Below, piece after piece: positions 23,632-32,000 of a stretch of 44,276 nt of DNA. Numbering within the stretch: the first letter of the stretch is position 1; every line of letters starts with the position of its first letter. The stretch covers positions 1 to 44,276 of the IMG/VR virus record IMGVR_UViG_3300044834_000020; one strand, written 5' to 3'. The DNA comes from a virus. The position numbers and the translations under genes were made by a program. The notes beneath the pieces are model-generated. The model saw nothing but the letters and a program-made list of their open reading frames with translations, did not search any database and was not told the DNA's origin.

Positions 23632-24057
23632 ATGGGCTGGTGGACGAACGCCGGCAAGGCCGACCTCCTCGCCGGCGGGATCGCTGGGCGCGAGTTCCGT
23701 GCGCTGCTGGTTACCACCGCACCTGCGTCGGCGGCGGTGGCAGCTGACCTCAACACGGTCTCGCAGGTGACGGCCAACGAGATCGCGGGTCAGCGCCAGA
23801 CGTTGTCCGGGATGACGGTCATCGAGGACGACACCAACGACCGGGCGGCGCTGGACGCCAACGACCCGGCGCAGTACACCGGCATGAACGGCCCGGTGAT
23901 CGTCGGGCTGTGGGTGTACCGGCGGATCACCAACGGGGCGGACGCCGACGCGACGGACAAGCTGTGGGCGTTCCTGGCCCTGACCCCGAACATCACGACC
24001 AACAGCGGGCCGGTGAACATCACGTTCAGTGCGACCGGCATAGCCACGATCACCTGA
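23632..24057 (+). CDS. Hypothetical head/virion protein
   Basis: A 141-residue, beta-rich protein in the head completion region (GREFRALLVTTAPASAAVAA; VIVGLWVYRRITNGA; INITFSATGIATIT-like C-terminus). No family recognised. Translation probably depends on the upstream in-frame leader because the ATG at 23632 has no Shine-Dalgarno of its own. Confidence 0.65.
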   Translation: MGWWTNAGKADLLAGGIAGREFRALLVTTAPASAAVAADLNTVSQVTANEIAGQRQTLSGMTVIEDDTNDRAALDANDPAQYTGMNGPVIVGLWVYRRITNGADADATDKLWAFLALTPNITTNSGPVNITFSATGIATIT

Positions 24058-24058
24058 C

Positions 24059-24703
24059 ATGGCGCTGCCCAACGACAGTCATGTGTCCGGCGGCACCACG
24101 TTCGCCACCAGCCTCGTCGGCGGCAAGGAGTACCCGGTCGGCATGCTCGCCGACCAGGACGGCCACATCCAGGGGTCGTTGCCGGCGTGGGGCTTCGTCG
24201 TTCCGCCGGTCGCGGTGGGCGCGGCCAAGGTCTACTTCGACCTGTTCAACGCCCAGGCGGCGACGGTGCTGCGGTTGCGGAAGCTGTTCGCGATCGTCGC
24301 GACGGACGTGGCGGTCGCACCGACCGTGGGTGTCCGGCTCGACGTGATGCGCACCTCCGCGGTCGGCACCGCCGGCACCGCGTTCGCCGGCCCGACCTCG
24401 GCGTCGAAGACGGCGGCGGCATTCTGGCCCTTCGCCCGCGGCAACTCGCTGCCAATCGGGGTCACTGGTCGGGCCGTCCCAACGGGTGGGGCCACCGACC
24501 AGGCGTGGCTGTTCCCGTCCTACATCTTCACCGAGGAGACCGCGCCGGGCGCGCACCTGGCGCAGATGTTCAACCTGCTGCCCGACATGCCGATGGACCA
24601 GGCGATCGAGCTGGACAACGGAGCCGGCTTGAAGGTCGTGCAGGGCAGCGTCGCCTCGGTCGGGACCATCGGCTTCTTCGGCACCTTCACCATCGAGTCG
24701 TAG
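24059..24703 (+). CDS. Hypothetical virion protein
   Basis: A 214-residue beta-rich protein (TTFATSLVGGKEYPVGMLAD; a helix DLFNAQAATVLRLRKLFAIV; GTIGFFGTFTIES at the end). One base separates it from the preceding stop. It lies between capsid and connector genes, so a head decoration or fibre role is possible. No family recognised. Confidence 0.65.
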   Translation: MALPNDSHVSGGTTFATSLVGGKEYPVGMLADQDGHIQGSLPAWGFVVPPVAVGAAKVYFDLFNAQAATVLRLRKLFAIVATDVAVAPTVGVRLDVMRTSAVGTAGTAFAGPTSASKTAAAFWPFARGNSLPIGVTGRAVPTGGATDQAWLFPSYIFTEETAPGAHLAQMFNLLPDMPMDQAIELDNGAGLKVVQGSVASVGTIGFFGTFTIES

Positions 24704-24705
24704 CC

Positions 24706-25566
24706 GTGTGGCTGATCCCGGTCCTGGACGACCCGGGGCCCGCCGAGCAGTCCGGCACGCTGGACGTGGCAACCGTCGTGACGTCGGTGCTGGACGCCAG
24801 CGGCACCGCCGGAGCAGTCAGCCGGGCACTGGACGTCGCTGGGCTGTCCGCTGCCGGGCTGGATGCGTCTGCTGCAGCTGGTCCCGTCAGCGCGGCAGTC
24901 GATGTCGCCGGCGTGACGCTGGGGGCGCTGGACGGGACGCTGACCCCCGGGGCGGTCAGCGGCGGTCTGGACGTAGCGGCCTCGACTGCTGCGGTGCAGG
25001 ACGCCACCGGCAGCACCGTGCAGGCGCAGTCGGGCGTGCTGGACACCGCGACGTCGTTCGCCATCGTGGTGGATCCCACAGCCTCCCCTGGTGCGGTGAC
25101 CGGTGCCCTGGACACGGCCGGCGTCACCGTGGCCGTGATCGACCTCGGCGGCACACCGGGAGCGGCTGCCGGTGTTCTGGCAACCGCGACCCTGGCCAGC
25201 GGCGGGCTTGACGTCACTGGCGCGGCCGGGGCCGTGTCCGGTCAACTGGACGCCGCTGGTGCTACCGCGGACACCCTCGCCGCGGCCGGTTCGACCGCCG
25301 AGGAGCAGTGGGCCGTCCTGGACACCGCGACCGCGTCGACTGGGGGCATCGACGCCGTCCTGAACTTGGTGCCCGTCGAGACCCTGGCGGACATCGCTGC
25401 GCTGACGGTGCAGGCGCTAGGTGCCATGGCTTCGATCAGTGAGGGAGCTCCCGTGGTGACGCCGCGTCCATACCAGGGTGTCGTCGCTCACGCTCGCGTC
25501 CTGCATCCTCGACCGGCCGCCGGCGCGACCGTTCCGCCCGACGACGGGACTACTCCGAGACCATGA
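24706..25566 (+). CDS. Protein of tandem 23-residue repeats
   Basis: A 286-residue protein from GTG 24706. Residues 17 to about 217 form eight and a half tandem repeats of 23 (twice 24) residues with the consensus x-x-L-D-V/T-A-x5-x-V-x-D-x-S/T-G-T-x-G-A-V-S; the LD, A and GAVS positions recur almost every time (for example GTLDVATVVTSVLDAS, RALDVAGLSAAGLDAS, GALDTAGVTVAVID). Such short Gly/Ala/Val/Asp repeats often build beta solenoids. The last 65 residues are non-repetitive and Pro-rich. It sits between the head genes and connectors. No family recognised; a fibrous head or neck part is the simplest guess. Confidence 0.75.
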   Translation: MWLIPVLDDPGPAEQSGTLDVATVVTSVLDASGTAGAVSRALDVAGLSAAGLDASAAAGPVSAAVDVAGVTLGALDGTLTPGAVSGGLDVAASTAAVQDATGSTVQAQSGVLDTATSFAIVVDPTASPGAVTGALDTAGVTVAVIDLGGTPGAAAGVLATATLASGGLDVTGAAGAVSGQLDAAGATADTLAAAGSTAEEQWAVLDTATASTGGIDAVLNLVPVETLADIAALTVQALGAMASISEGAPVVTPRPYQGVVAHARVLHPRPAAGATVPPDDGTTPRP

Positions 25567-25576
25567 GGAGCGGTCG

Positions 25577-25918
25577 ATGCCTCTAGCCACACCCGCAGAG
25601 CTCGCGACCTACCTGCAGCAGGACGTTGACACTGCTTCGGCGACCCTCGCGTTGTCCCTGGTGGAGACAGAGGTGCTGGCCGCCGCGGATGTCGCCGCCG
25701 GTGATGTCCCGGCGTGGGTCAAGGGCATCGTGCTGGCCGCTGCTGCTCGCCTCTACGACAACCCCACGGGCATCCAGTCCGAGACGATCGACGACTACAC
25801 GCGGCGATACGTAGACGCCGCACAGACGGGTCTGCTGACGGCGGCCGAGATAGAGCGTCTCGCCCGGATCAGTGCCCCCAGCCTCGGCTCGGCGTTTGTC
25901 GTCGGGCTGGGCGGCTGA
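25577..25918 (+). CDS. Head-tail connector (HK97 gp6-like)
   Basis: A 113-residue all-helical protein: TPAELATYLQQDVDTASATL, LAAAARLYDNPTGIQSETI and a C-terminal helix, the layout of the gp6/gp15 adaptor family that docks under the portal. ATG 25577 with GAGGAG at 25564-25569. Confidence 0.8.
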   Translation: MPLATPAELATYLQQDVDTASATLALSLVETEVLAAADVAAGDVPAWVKGIVLAAAARLYDNPTGIQSETIDDYTRRYVDAAQTGLLTAAEIERLARISAPSLGSAFVVGLGG

Positions 25919-25919
25919 T

Positions 25920-26318
25920 ATGAGCGCCAGCTGCTTGACCGTGGCCGGCCGCCGGGCCGCCGCCGCTCTGATGGTCGACGCTTGCACCATCTCCCGGCCT
26001 GACGCCGAGGGCGCGCTGAACGAGACCACTGGGCAGCGGACACCGTCGGCGGGCGCGCAGGTCTACGCCGGTTCCTGCCGGGTCAAGGTGCAGGCCACCG
26101 CGGACCGGGTGGTGGAGGCGGCGGAGCGTCCGGTGTCGCTGCGCACCTACGACGTCTCCGTGCCGATCACCGTCACCGACGTGCACGTCGACGACGTGCT
26201 GCGGATCACCGCCAGTGTCCTGGACCAGGCGCTGGTCGGACTTCGGCTGCGGGTCGTGGACGTTGCGAAAGGAACGCATCTGACGGCCCGGCGACTGGTC
26301 TGCGAGGAGCAGTCATGA
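25920..26318 (+). CDS. DUF6093 head-tail stopper protein
   Basis: A 132-residue protein matching the actinophage DUF6093 pattern: AAALMVDACTISRPD, a CRVKVQAT strand, AAERPVSLRTYDVSVPI and VDDVLRITASVLDQALVGLR near the end. Proteins here close the head pore and join the tail. Starts one base after the connector stop (TGATATG). Confidence 0.82.
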   Translation: MSASCLTVAGRRAAAALMVDACTISRPDAEGALNETTGQRTPSAGAQVYAGSCRVKVQATADRVVEAAERPVSLRTYDVSVPITVTDVHVDDVLRITASVLDQALVGLRLRVVDVAKGTHLTARRLVCEEQS

Positions 26319-26695
26319 GCGACGGGTTCGAGGAGCTCGACAAGCTCGCCGCGACCCTGGAGGGGTCCGGCGCGAAGGCTTCAGTGGAGGCCCGCAGGAT
26401 CGTGCAGAAGGGGTCGCTGAACATCAAGAACGAGGCCCGCCAGTTCGCCAGCGGCATCGCTCACGCCCCCCAGTACCCCGACTCGATCACCTACGAGACC
26501 CACGACCGGCTGTGGGGCGCGGAGGGGATCATCGGCCCCGACAAGGGCCGCCCACAGGGAGCGCTGGGCAACATCCTCGAGTACGGCACCAGCAAGAACG
26601 CGCCCCTCACCCACCTCGCCCCCGCCTTGGATCGCGAGGAGCCGGGCTTCGTGAAGGCGCTCGAGGACGCCGCCGAGAAGGCGGTCGACCTGTGA
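26315..26695 (+). CDS. HK97 gp10-like tail-component protein
   Basis: A 126-residue protein of the HK97 gp10 family: EELDKLAATLEGSGAKASVE, VQKGSLNIKNEARQFASG and LEYGTSKNAPLTHLAPAL. It acts at the head-tail junction during tail attachment. ATGA overlap with the DUF6093 gene. Confidence 0.85.
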   Translation: MSDGFEELDKLAATLEGSGAKASVEARRIVQKGSLNIKNEARQFASGIAHAPQYPDSITYETHDRLWGAEGIIGPDKGRPQGALGNILEYGTSKNAPLTHLAPALDREEPGFVKALEDAAEKAVDL

Positions 26696-27084
26696 TCCGC
26701 GCCCACGTCGACGCTGTCCTCGGACTACTCAAAGCGGTGCCGAACCTCACCGTCTACGACGCCATGGTTCCCGACAGCCCGCAGGCGCCCTACGTGGTCG
26801 TCTACCCCGACCAGGGCGCCGCGCAGCCGACGTCGTTCACACTGGCGTCGGACCAGCGGCTGTTCCGGGTGCAGACCACCAGCGTCGGTAGCGACCCGCA
26901 GCAGGCCCGGTGGGTCGCCGAGAAGACCCAAGGTGCGCTCCTGGACGCAACTCCCGCTGTGGCGGGACGCACCACGTGGCCGATCCGGCACGAGCTGACT
27001 CGTCCGATCGAACGTGACGACGACGTCAGCCCGCCCATGTTCTACGCCGTGGACCTGTGGCGCGTGCTGACCGTGCCCGCCTGA
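26692..27084 (+). CDS. Tail terminator protein
   Basis: A 130-residue alpha/beta protein in the tail-terminator position (PYVVVYPDQGAAQPTSF; RLFRVQTTSVGSDPQQARWV; MFYAVDLWRVLTVPA), the pattern of gpU/gp17-like proteins in actinophages. It caps the tail tube at its head-proximal end. GTGA overlap. Confidence 0.8.
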   Translation: MIRAHVDAVLGLLKAVPNLTVYDAMVPDSPQAPYVVVYPDQGAAQPTSFTLASDQRLFRVQTTSVGSDPQQARWVAEKTQGALLDATPAVAGRTTWPIRHELTRPIERDDDVSPPMFYAVDLWRVLTVPA

Positions 27085-27149
27085 CTCACCCCCGCCGCCC
27101 AACCGGGCACCCGCCTGATTCCCACCACCCGCCCTGGAGGCGACCTGTC

Positions 27150-27320
27150 ATGTCCGAGACCGCACGCGAGGGCTTCGTCGTCCTCTACAACCCCGCGACG
27201 GGCGACCCCTGGGAGTGCCCCGAGGACGCCGTCGACATCTGGGCCGACAAGGGGTGGCGCAAGACCGCGCCCACCAAGAACGCTGCCGAGAAGGCGAAGG
27301 AGCTGACCGCGAATGGCTGA
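27150..27320 (+). CDS. Small protein before major tail gene
   Basis: A 56-residue protein (CTGGAGGCG ribosome site at 27133-27141). GFVVLYNPATGDPWECPEDA then a Lys/Ala-rich tail. Overlaps the next gene by 8 nt. Function unknown. Confidence 0.6.
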   Translation: MSETAREGFVVLYNPATGDPWECPEDAVDIWADKGWRKTAPTKNAAEKAKELTANG

Positions 27321-27801
27321 CATCGTCGTCGATGGCCAGACGAAGGTGTCCTTCGTCCCCACCATCGCCTCTGCGACCCTCGTGCCGACGTCGGCTGAAC
27401 TCACGGCCGGCACGTCGCTGGAGACCAACCTCATCGCCGCCGGCCTCGAGGGCTTCGACCCGTCGAACGCCGAGATCGACAACACGTCACTGGCGTCCAC
27501 GTTCGACACCAAGCTGCCGGGTCGCACCGGCTTCAGCGGGACCGGCCTGGTGCTGAAGAAGCAGACCGGCACCGACACCGTGCACACCACCCTGAAGACG
27601 CCGAACACGTCCGGCTACATCGTCATCCGTGACGGCACGCCGGCCTCGACCGCGTTCGCGGCAGCGCAGAAGGTCGCCGTGTACCCGGTGATGACGGGGC
27701 AGTGGGCGTTCCTGGGCCGGGGCGAGGCGAACTCGGTGCTGCGGTACCGCGTGCCGCTGTCCATCACGGCCGCGCCGAACCTCGACGCGACGGTGACCTG
27801 A
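27313..27801 (+). CDS. Major tail protein
   Basis: A 162-residue beta-rich protein at the major tail subunit position, between the tail terminator and the chaperone pair. IVVDGQTKVSFVPTIASATL, SAEIDNTSLASTFDTK-like strands and VAVYPVMTGQWAFLGRGEAN fit tube-forming proteins. A strong hairpin follows, as usual for a highly expressed virion gene. Confidence 0.82.
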   Translation: MADIVVDGQTKVSFVPTIASATLVPTSAELTAGTSLETNLIAAGLEGFDPSNAEIDNTSLASTFDTKLPGRTGFSGTGLVLKKQTGTDTVHTTLKTPNTSGYIVIRDGTPASTAFAAAQKVAVYPVMTGQWAFLGRGEANSVLRYRVPLSITAAPNLDATVT

Positions 27802-27816
27802 CCGCCGTCCTGAAGC

Positions 27817-27855
27817 GCGGACCGGCCCTGCTCCTGGCGGTCAGGGCCGGTCCGC
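27817..27855 (+). terminator. Hairpin with 14-bp perfect stem after major tail gene
   Basis: GCGGACCGGCCCTG (27817-27830) pairs perfectly with CAGGGCCGGTCCGC (27842-27855), loop 11 nt. No U-run follows, so partial termination or an mRNA 3'-end stabiliser is likely, keeping major tail protein output above that of the chaperones. Confidence 0.65.
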
Positions 27856-27905
27856 CACCTCCGTCACCCTCAACCGCCAGAACATCCCTACCGCCAGGAG
27901 ACCCG

Positions 27906-28442
27906 ATGATCGACCTCGACAGCGCGCTCGCCGATGCAAAGCGCCCGGAACGGACCGTGTCAATCTGCCTGCGCGGTGACCTCGTCGCGCAAATCGAAGA
28001 CCTCGAGCGGCAGCTCCACGACGCCATGCACGACAAGCCGGCGAACGACAGTCTCGCCGGCAATCAGACGGCCCGCGAGCTAGCACAGCAGATCGAGGCG
28101 GTCCGCGACCAGATGCGCGACGCCACGGTCGTGCTGCGGCTACGAGGACTGTCCAATCCGGAGTGGCACAAGCTTGTCGCCGCGCATGAGCCGCGCGATC
28201 GCAACGTCGGCGACAAGACGTTCGGCTACAACGTGGAGACCTTCTTCCCCGCGCTGATAAAGGCGTGCCTGGAGGATCGGGTCAGCGACGAGCAGTGGAC
28301 TCGGTTGCAGGACACCCTCTCCGCCGGCCAGTTCGACCAGCTCGCCACTGCGGCGCTGGCGGTGTCCCGCCGGCAGGTCGACATCCCAAAATCGCTCGCC
28401 GCCTCCGAGACGCTCCGGAGCTCCGGCGAGACGTCGAACTAG
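27906..28442 (+). CDS. Tail assembly chaperone, short form (gpG-like)
   Basis: A 178-residue protein with CCAGGAG (27894-27900) upstream. It lies between the major tail and tape measure genes and has the helical make-up of gpG-like chaperones that coat the tape measure protein during tail assembly. The slippery heptamer is at codons 160-162 (DIPK). Ribosomes that do not slip finish at the TAG at 28440-28442. Confidence 0.88.
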   Translation: MIDLDSALADAKRPERTVSICLRGDLVAQIEDLERQLHDAMHDKPANDSLAGNQTARELAQQIEAVRDQMRDATVVLRLRGLSNPEWHKLVAAHEPRDRNVGDKTFGYNVETFFPALIKACLEDRVSDEQWTRLQDTLSAGQFDQLATAALAVSRRQVDIPKSLAASETLRSSGETSN

Positions 28443-28819
28443 CCCGCACTCTTGGTGTCTCTCGCCGTCGACTCGACGGCTGGGAGCCGCGCCAGGTAAC
28501 CACGTATGAGTACGACCGGGCGGGTCGGCTGGCTCGGGCCGTCACCGAGGTCGAGCCCGAGTGGAGTGACCTGGACCGGGCCGAGATGCAAGCCCTGGCG
28601 CTCATCGAAGCCGAGGAGTGCTCCGGCTGCGGTGGATGGTTGCCGGAAACCACCGCGCCAGAGGCGACCGGAGAGTACGTCGCCAGAGGGACGCGGTGTC
28701 ACCGCTGCACCAGCATCGACGAAGCGATCGACCGGGTGCACCGCGACAAGGAACCACACCCGCGCGCCCTGCTGTGGGCCGCGGAGCGGCGCTACGTGAG
28801 CAACGTGCCTAGGCCATAG
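27906..28819 (+). CDS. Tail assembly chaperone, frameshift form (gpGT-like)
   Basis: Reads 27906-28391 in the first frame, slips back one base at CCCAAAA (28385-28391, read C CCA AAA) and continues from 28391 to 28819, giving 304 residues. After the slip: IARRLRDAPELRRDVELART, RRRLDGWEP, YEYDRAGRLARAVTEVEPEW and two CxxC pairs (ECSGCGGW, RCHRC), the typical actinophage T-domain. A strong GC-rich stretch follows the site. The -1 shift, the frame relation (0 to -1) and gene order match the lambda G/GT mechanism. Confidence 0.88.
28385..28391 (+). promoter_or_regulatory. -1 ribosomal frameshift site CCCAAAA
   Basis: Canonical X-XXY-YYZ heptamer with P-site CCA to CCC and A-site AAA to AAA slippage. 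It is the only such heptamer in the overlap between the two chaperone frames. Confidence 0.85.
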
Positions 28820-28998
28820 GCACCAGCGATAAGAGCGCCCACGTACGCGAGCTCGAAGCCCGTCACGACTGCGATCGCAACACATAGCAGGGCCAAAAGG
28901 ACAGCGAGCGCCACTTTCACCAGTTGGGTGATCGAGGTGTCGCGCCCGCCAAGACGAATGATCGTTCGGTCCCAGTCGTGCCGCCCCTGCTGGCTCAT
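28792..28998 (-). CDS. Small membrane protein on the opposite strand
   Basis: A 68-residue ORF from ATG 28998. Polar N-terminus (SQQGRHDWDRTIIRLGGRDT) followed by two hydrophobic helices (LVKVALAVLLALLCVAIAVV and ELAYVGALIAGAYGLGTLL). Its 3' end overlaps the last 28 nt of the chaperone gene. It occupies the whole 233-nt gap before the tape measure gene, a place that otherwise has nothing, and GC is lower than around it. No clear ribosome site. Its promoter and role are unknown; a membrane exclusion protein made in the lysogen is one possibility. Confidence 0.5.
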   Translation of the reverse strand: MSQQGRHDWDRTIIRLGGRDTSITQLVKVALAVLLALLCVAIAVVTGFELAYVGALIAGAYGLGTLLT

Positions 28999-29052
28999 GC
29001 CGTTCAGGATGCACCCGCCTTGCTCTCTTTGCCTACGGAATCGGGAGATGCC

Positions 29053-32000
29053 GTGACCGAACGGACTGTCTCCGTCCGGCTGAAGGCCGAGGTCGCCGGC
29101 TACATCGCCCCGATGAAGGAGGCGGGAGCGGCGACGCGAGGTCTCGCCGCAGATGTCGCCAAAGCATCCGCGGCGCAGAAGAGGGCCATGCAGGATGTCG
29201 GACGCGCGACCACCGTCGGCGGGCTGGCCATCGTGGGCGGCCTGGGCCTCGCGACGAAGGCCGCCATGTCCTGGGAGACAGCGTGGACAGGGGTCACTAA
29301 GACCGTCGACGGCTCCACCAAGCAGATGGCGGCGCTCGAAGAGGGGCTCCGCGGCCTGGCGACGACCCTGCCTGCCACGCACGAGGAGATCGCGGGGGTC
29401 GCGGAGGCCGCCGGTCAGTTGGGCGTAGCACGCAGCAGCATCGTCTCCTTCACCAAGACCATGATCGACCTGGGCGAGACGACAAACCTCACGGCCGACG
29501 AGGCCGCCACGTCCATCGCCCAGATGGCCAACGTGATGGGCACCGCCCCTGACGAGATCAGCCGTCTCGGCTCCACCCTGGTCGCGCTCGGCAACGACGG
29601 TGCGTCCACGGAGCGACAGATCATCCAGATGGCGCAGCGCATCTCCGGGGCAGCTGCTGTCGTGGGGCTGTCCGAGGGCGAGGTTCTCGCCTTCGCCAAC
29701 ACGGTCGCCTCCATGGGCATCGAGGTCGAGTCGGGCGGTACCTCGGTCTCCCGAGTGATCACGGACATGAGCAGGGCCGCTCAGAATGGCGGCAAGGAGC
29801 TCGACGTCTTCGCCAAGACGGCCGGCATGTCCGCGGAGCAGTTCGCGACCGCGTTCCAGGAAGCGCCCGCGGAGGCGTTCGCCTCGTTCATCGAGGGCTT
29901 GGCCGGCGTCAAGGAAGCCGGCGGGAACGTCTTCGCGGTGCTCGACGACCTCGGGCTGTCCGATGTTCGGGTCTCACAGGCCATCCTCGGCATGGCGTCC
30001 TCTGGTGACCTGCTCAGGGACTCCCTCGACCTTCAGGCCACCGCGTGGCGCGACAACACGGCCCTCGTCGAAGAGGCGACCAAGCGGTACGCCACCGCGG
30101 AATCCCGCATCCAGGTCGCACGGAATCAGATCAACGACGCCGCCATAGACATCGGTGGCACCCTGCTGCCGGCCGTCGCCGAAGGCGCGGAGTCTGTCGC
30201 CGGCCTGGCCTCAGCCTTCGCAGACCTCCCGGACCCGGTCAAGGAATCCGCCACCGCGTTCACCGCGATGGGTGGCGCTGCCGCGCTTGGCGTGGGTGGC
30301 TTGATGCTGATGCTTCCCCGAATCGCCGACACCCGCCAGGCGCTGAAGGATCTCGACAAGGCTGGCCTGTCGGCGTCCTCTCGTCTGCGCGGGCTCGGTG
30401 CCGCGGCAGGCGTCGCGGCCATCGGTGTGCCCATCGCGACCGGCGCGTTCGAGTCCCTGCACGAGGTGCTCGCCACCAAGCTCGGAAACGATGCGCCCAA
30501 GGTGACGGCGCTCACCGAGTCCCTGGTCGACTTCGCGCAACAGGGGCGAGTCACGGGCGAGCTGGCTGCGACGTTCGGCAGTGACATGTCCGGCTTCGAT
30601 GCGGCGCTCGGCGGGCTGACGGGTGCCTCCGGAAAGATCTCCGGTTTCGTCAACGGCCTGGACTCCATCGTCCTGCCTCTGAAGGCGCTGCCCGACCTGA
30701 ACGAGTCCGCGACGAACAGCTTCACCTCACTGGACCAGTCACTTGCCGCACTCGCGACGAGCGGGAACGGTGACGTCGCCGCGCAGCTCTTCGAGAAGTA
30801 CTCCGCGCGGGCCGAAGCCGCCGGCGTCAGCGTGGACGACCTGAAGGCGCAGCTCCCCGAGTACAGCACCGCACTGGCCGCTGCGTCGACCGAACAGAAG
30901 CTCGCCGGTGACACCGCAGCCACTGCAGCCGGCGCACTGAGCGGGCTCGGCGACGAGGCTGCTCTGACGGAGGAGGACGTCGACGCCCTCAAGAGGGCGT
31001 ACTCCGGCCTGAACGAGCTACTTAGCGACGACTCTGCGGAGATCAACTACCAGCAGGCGCTCGACGATCTGTCGGAGTCGTTCGAGGGGCTGAACCGCAA
31101 GCAGCGCGAGAGCGCTAAGGCCTTGAACACCCACACACAGTCGGGCCGCGACGCGAAGAACGCATTGATCGGGCTGATCACCTCAGCGAACGATCACGCG
31201 CAAGCGGTGCTCGACGAGTCCGGCAGCGTGGACAAGGCCAACGGAGTCCTCGGTCGCCACCGCAACGAGATCGCCGCGACCGCCAAGCGTTTGGGTCTGA
31301 ACCGCGAGCAGGTAGCCAGGCTCATGAAGGCCCTGCAGGACTTCGATGGAACTCACGCTCGGTCCTCCGTGGATGTGACCGGCGCGGCCTCCGCGATTCT
31401 CTCGCTCCAGACCCTCTCTGCCATGGTGCGCCAGCTCGACGGGAAGACGTTCCGGATCACCGGCACCTATTCGGCCGGCGCGGCGCTCAACCAGTACCTT
31501 GCCCAGAAGAAGGCCATCGGCGGTCACGTCGTTGGTCCAGGTGGCCCCACGTCTGACTCCATCCCGGCCTATCTGTCCAACGGCGAGTACGTGATGAAGA
31601 CGGCCGCCGTGGACAAGTACGGCGTAAAGTTCTTCGACGAACTGAATGCCATGCGGCTCGCTGCAGGTGGGCACGCGATCCCCGGCGCCAGTCATAGCTC
31701 TCTGTACCTCGCCGCCGGCGGGGCGCCGCGCGTGTCGGCGGCCGCCCGGCACGCCGCGTCCCTGGACGCCGAGGCCCGGTCGCTGGCCGCCCGCCTCGCC
31801 GACCAGTTGGGCGCGGAGCTCGCCAGCGGGATCACCGACGCCCTCGCCGGCTACCTGCGCGACGGTGTCGTCGACGCCCTGACCGGGTCCGCCGCGGACG
31901 TCACCGGCGCCGGGGAGCGTCACGCGGGGGTGCTCGACGACGCGGTCGCCAAGCGCACCGCCAACCGCGACGACCTGCTCGGGCGGCTGCAGGACGGCAA

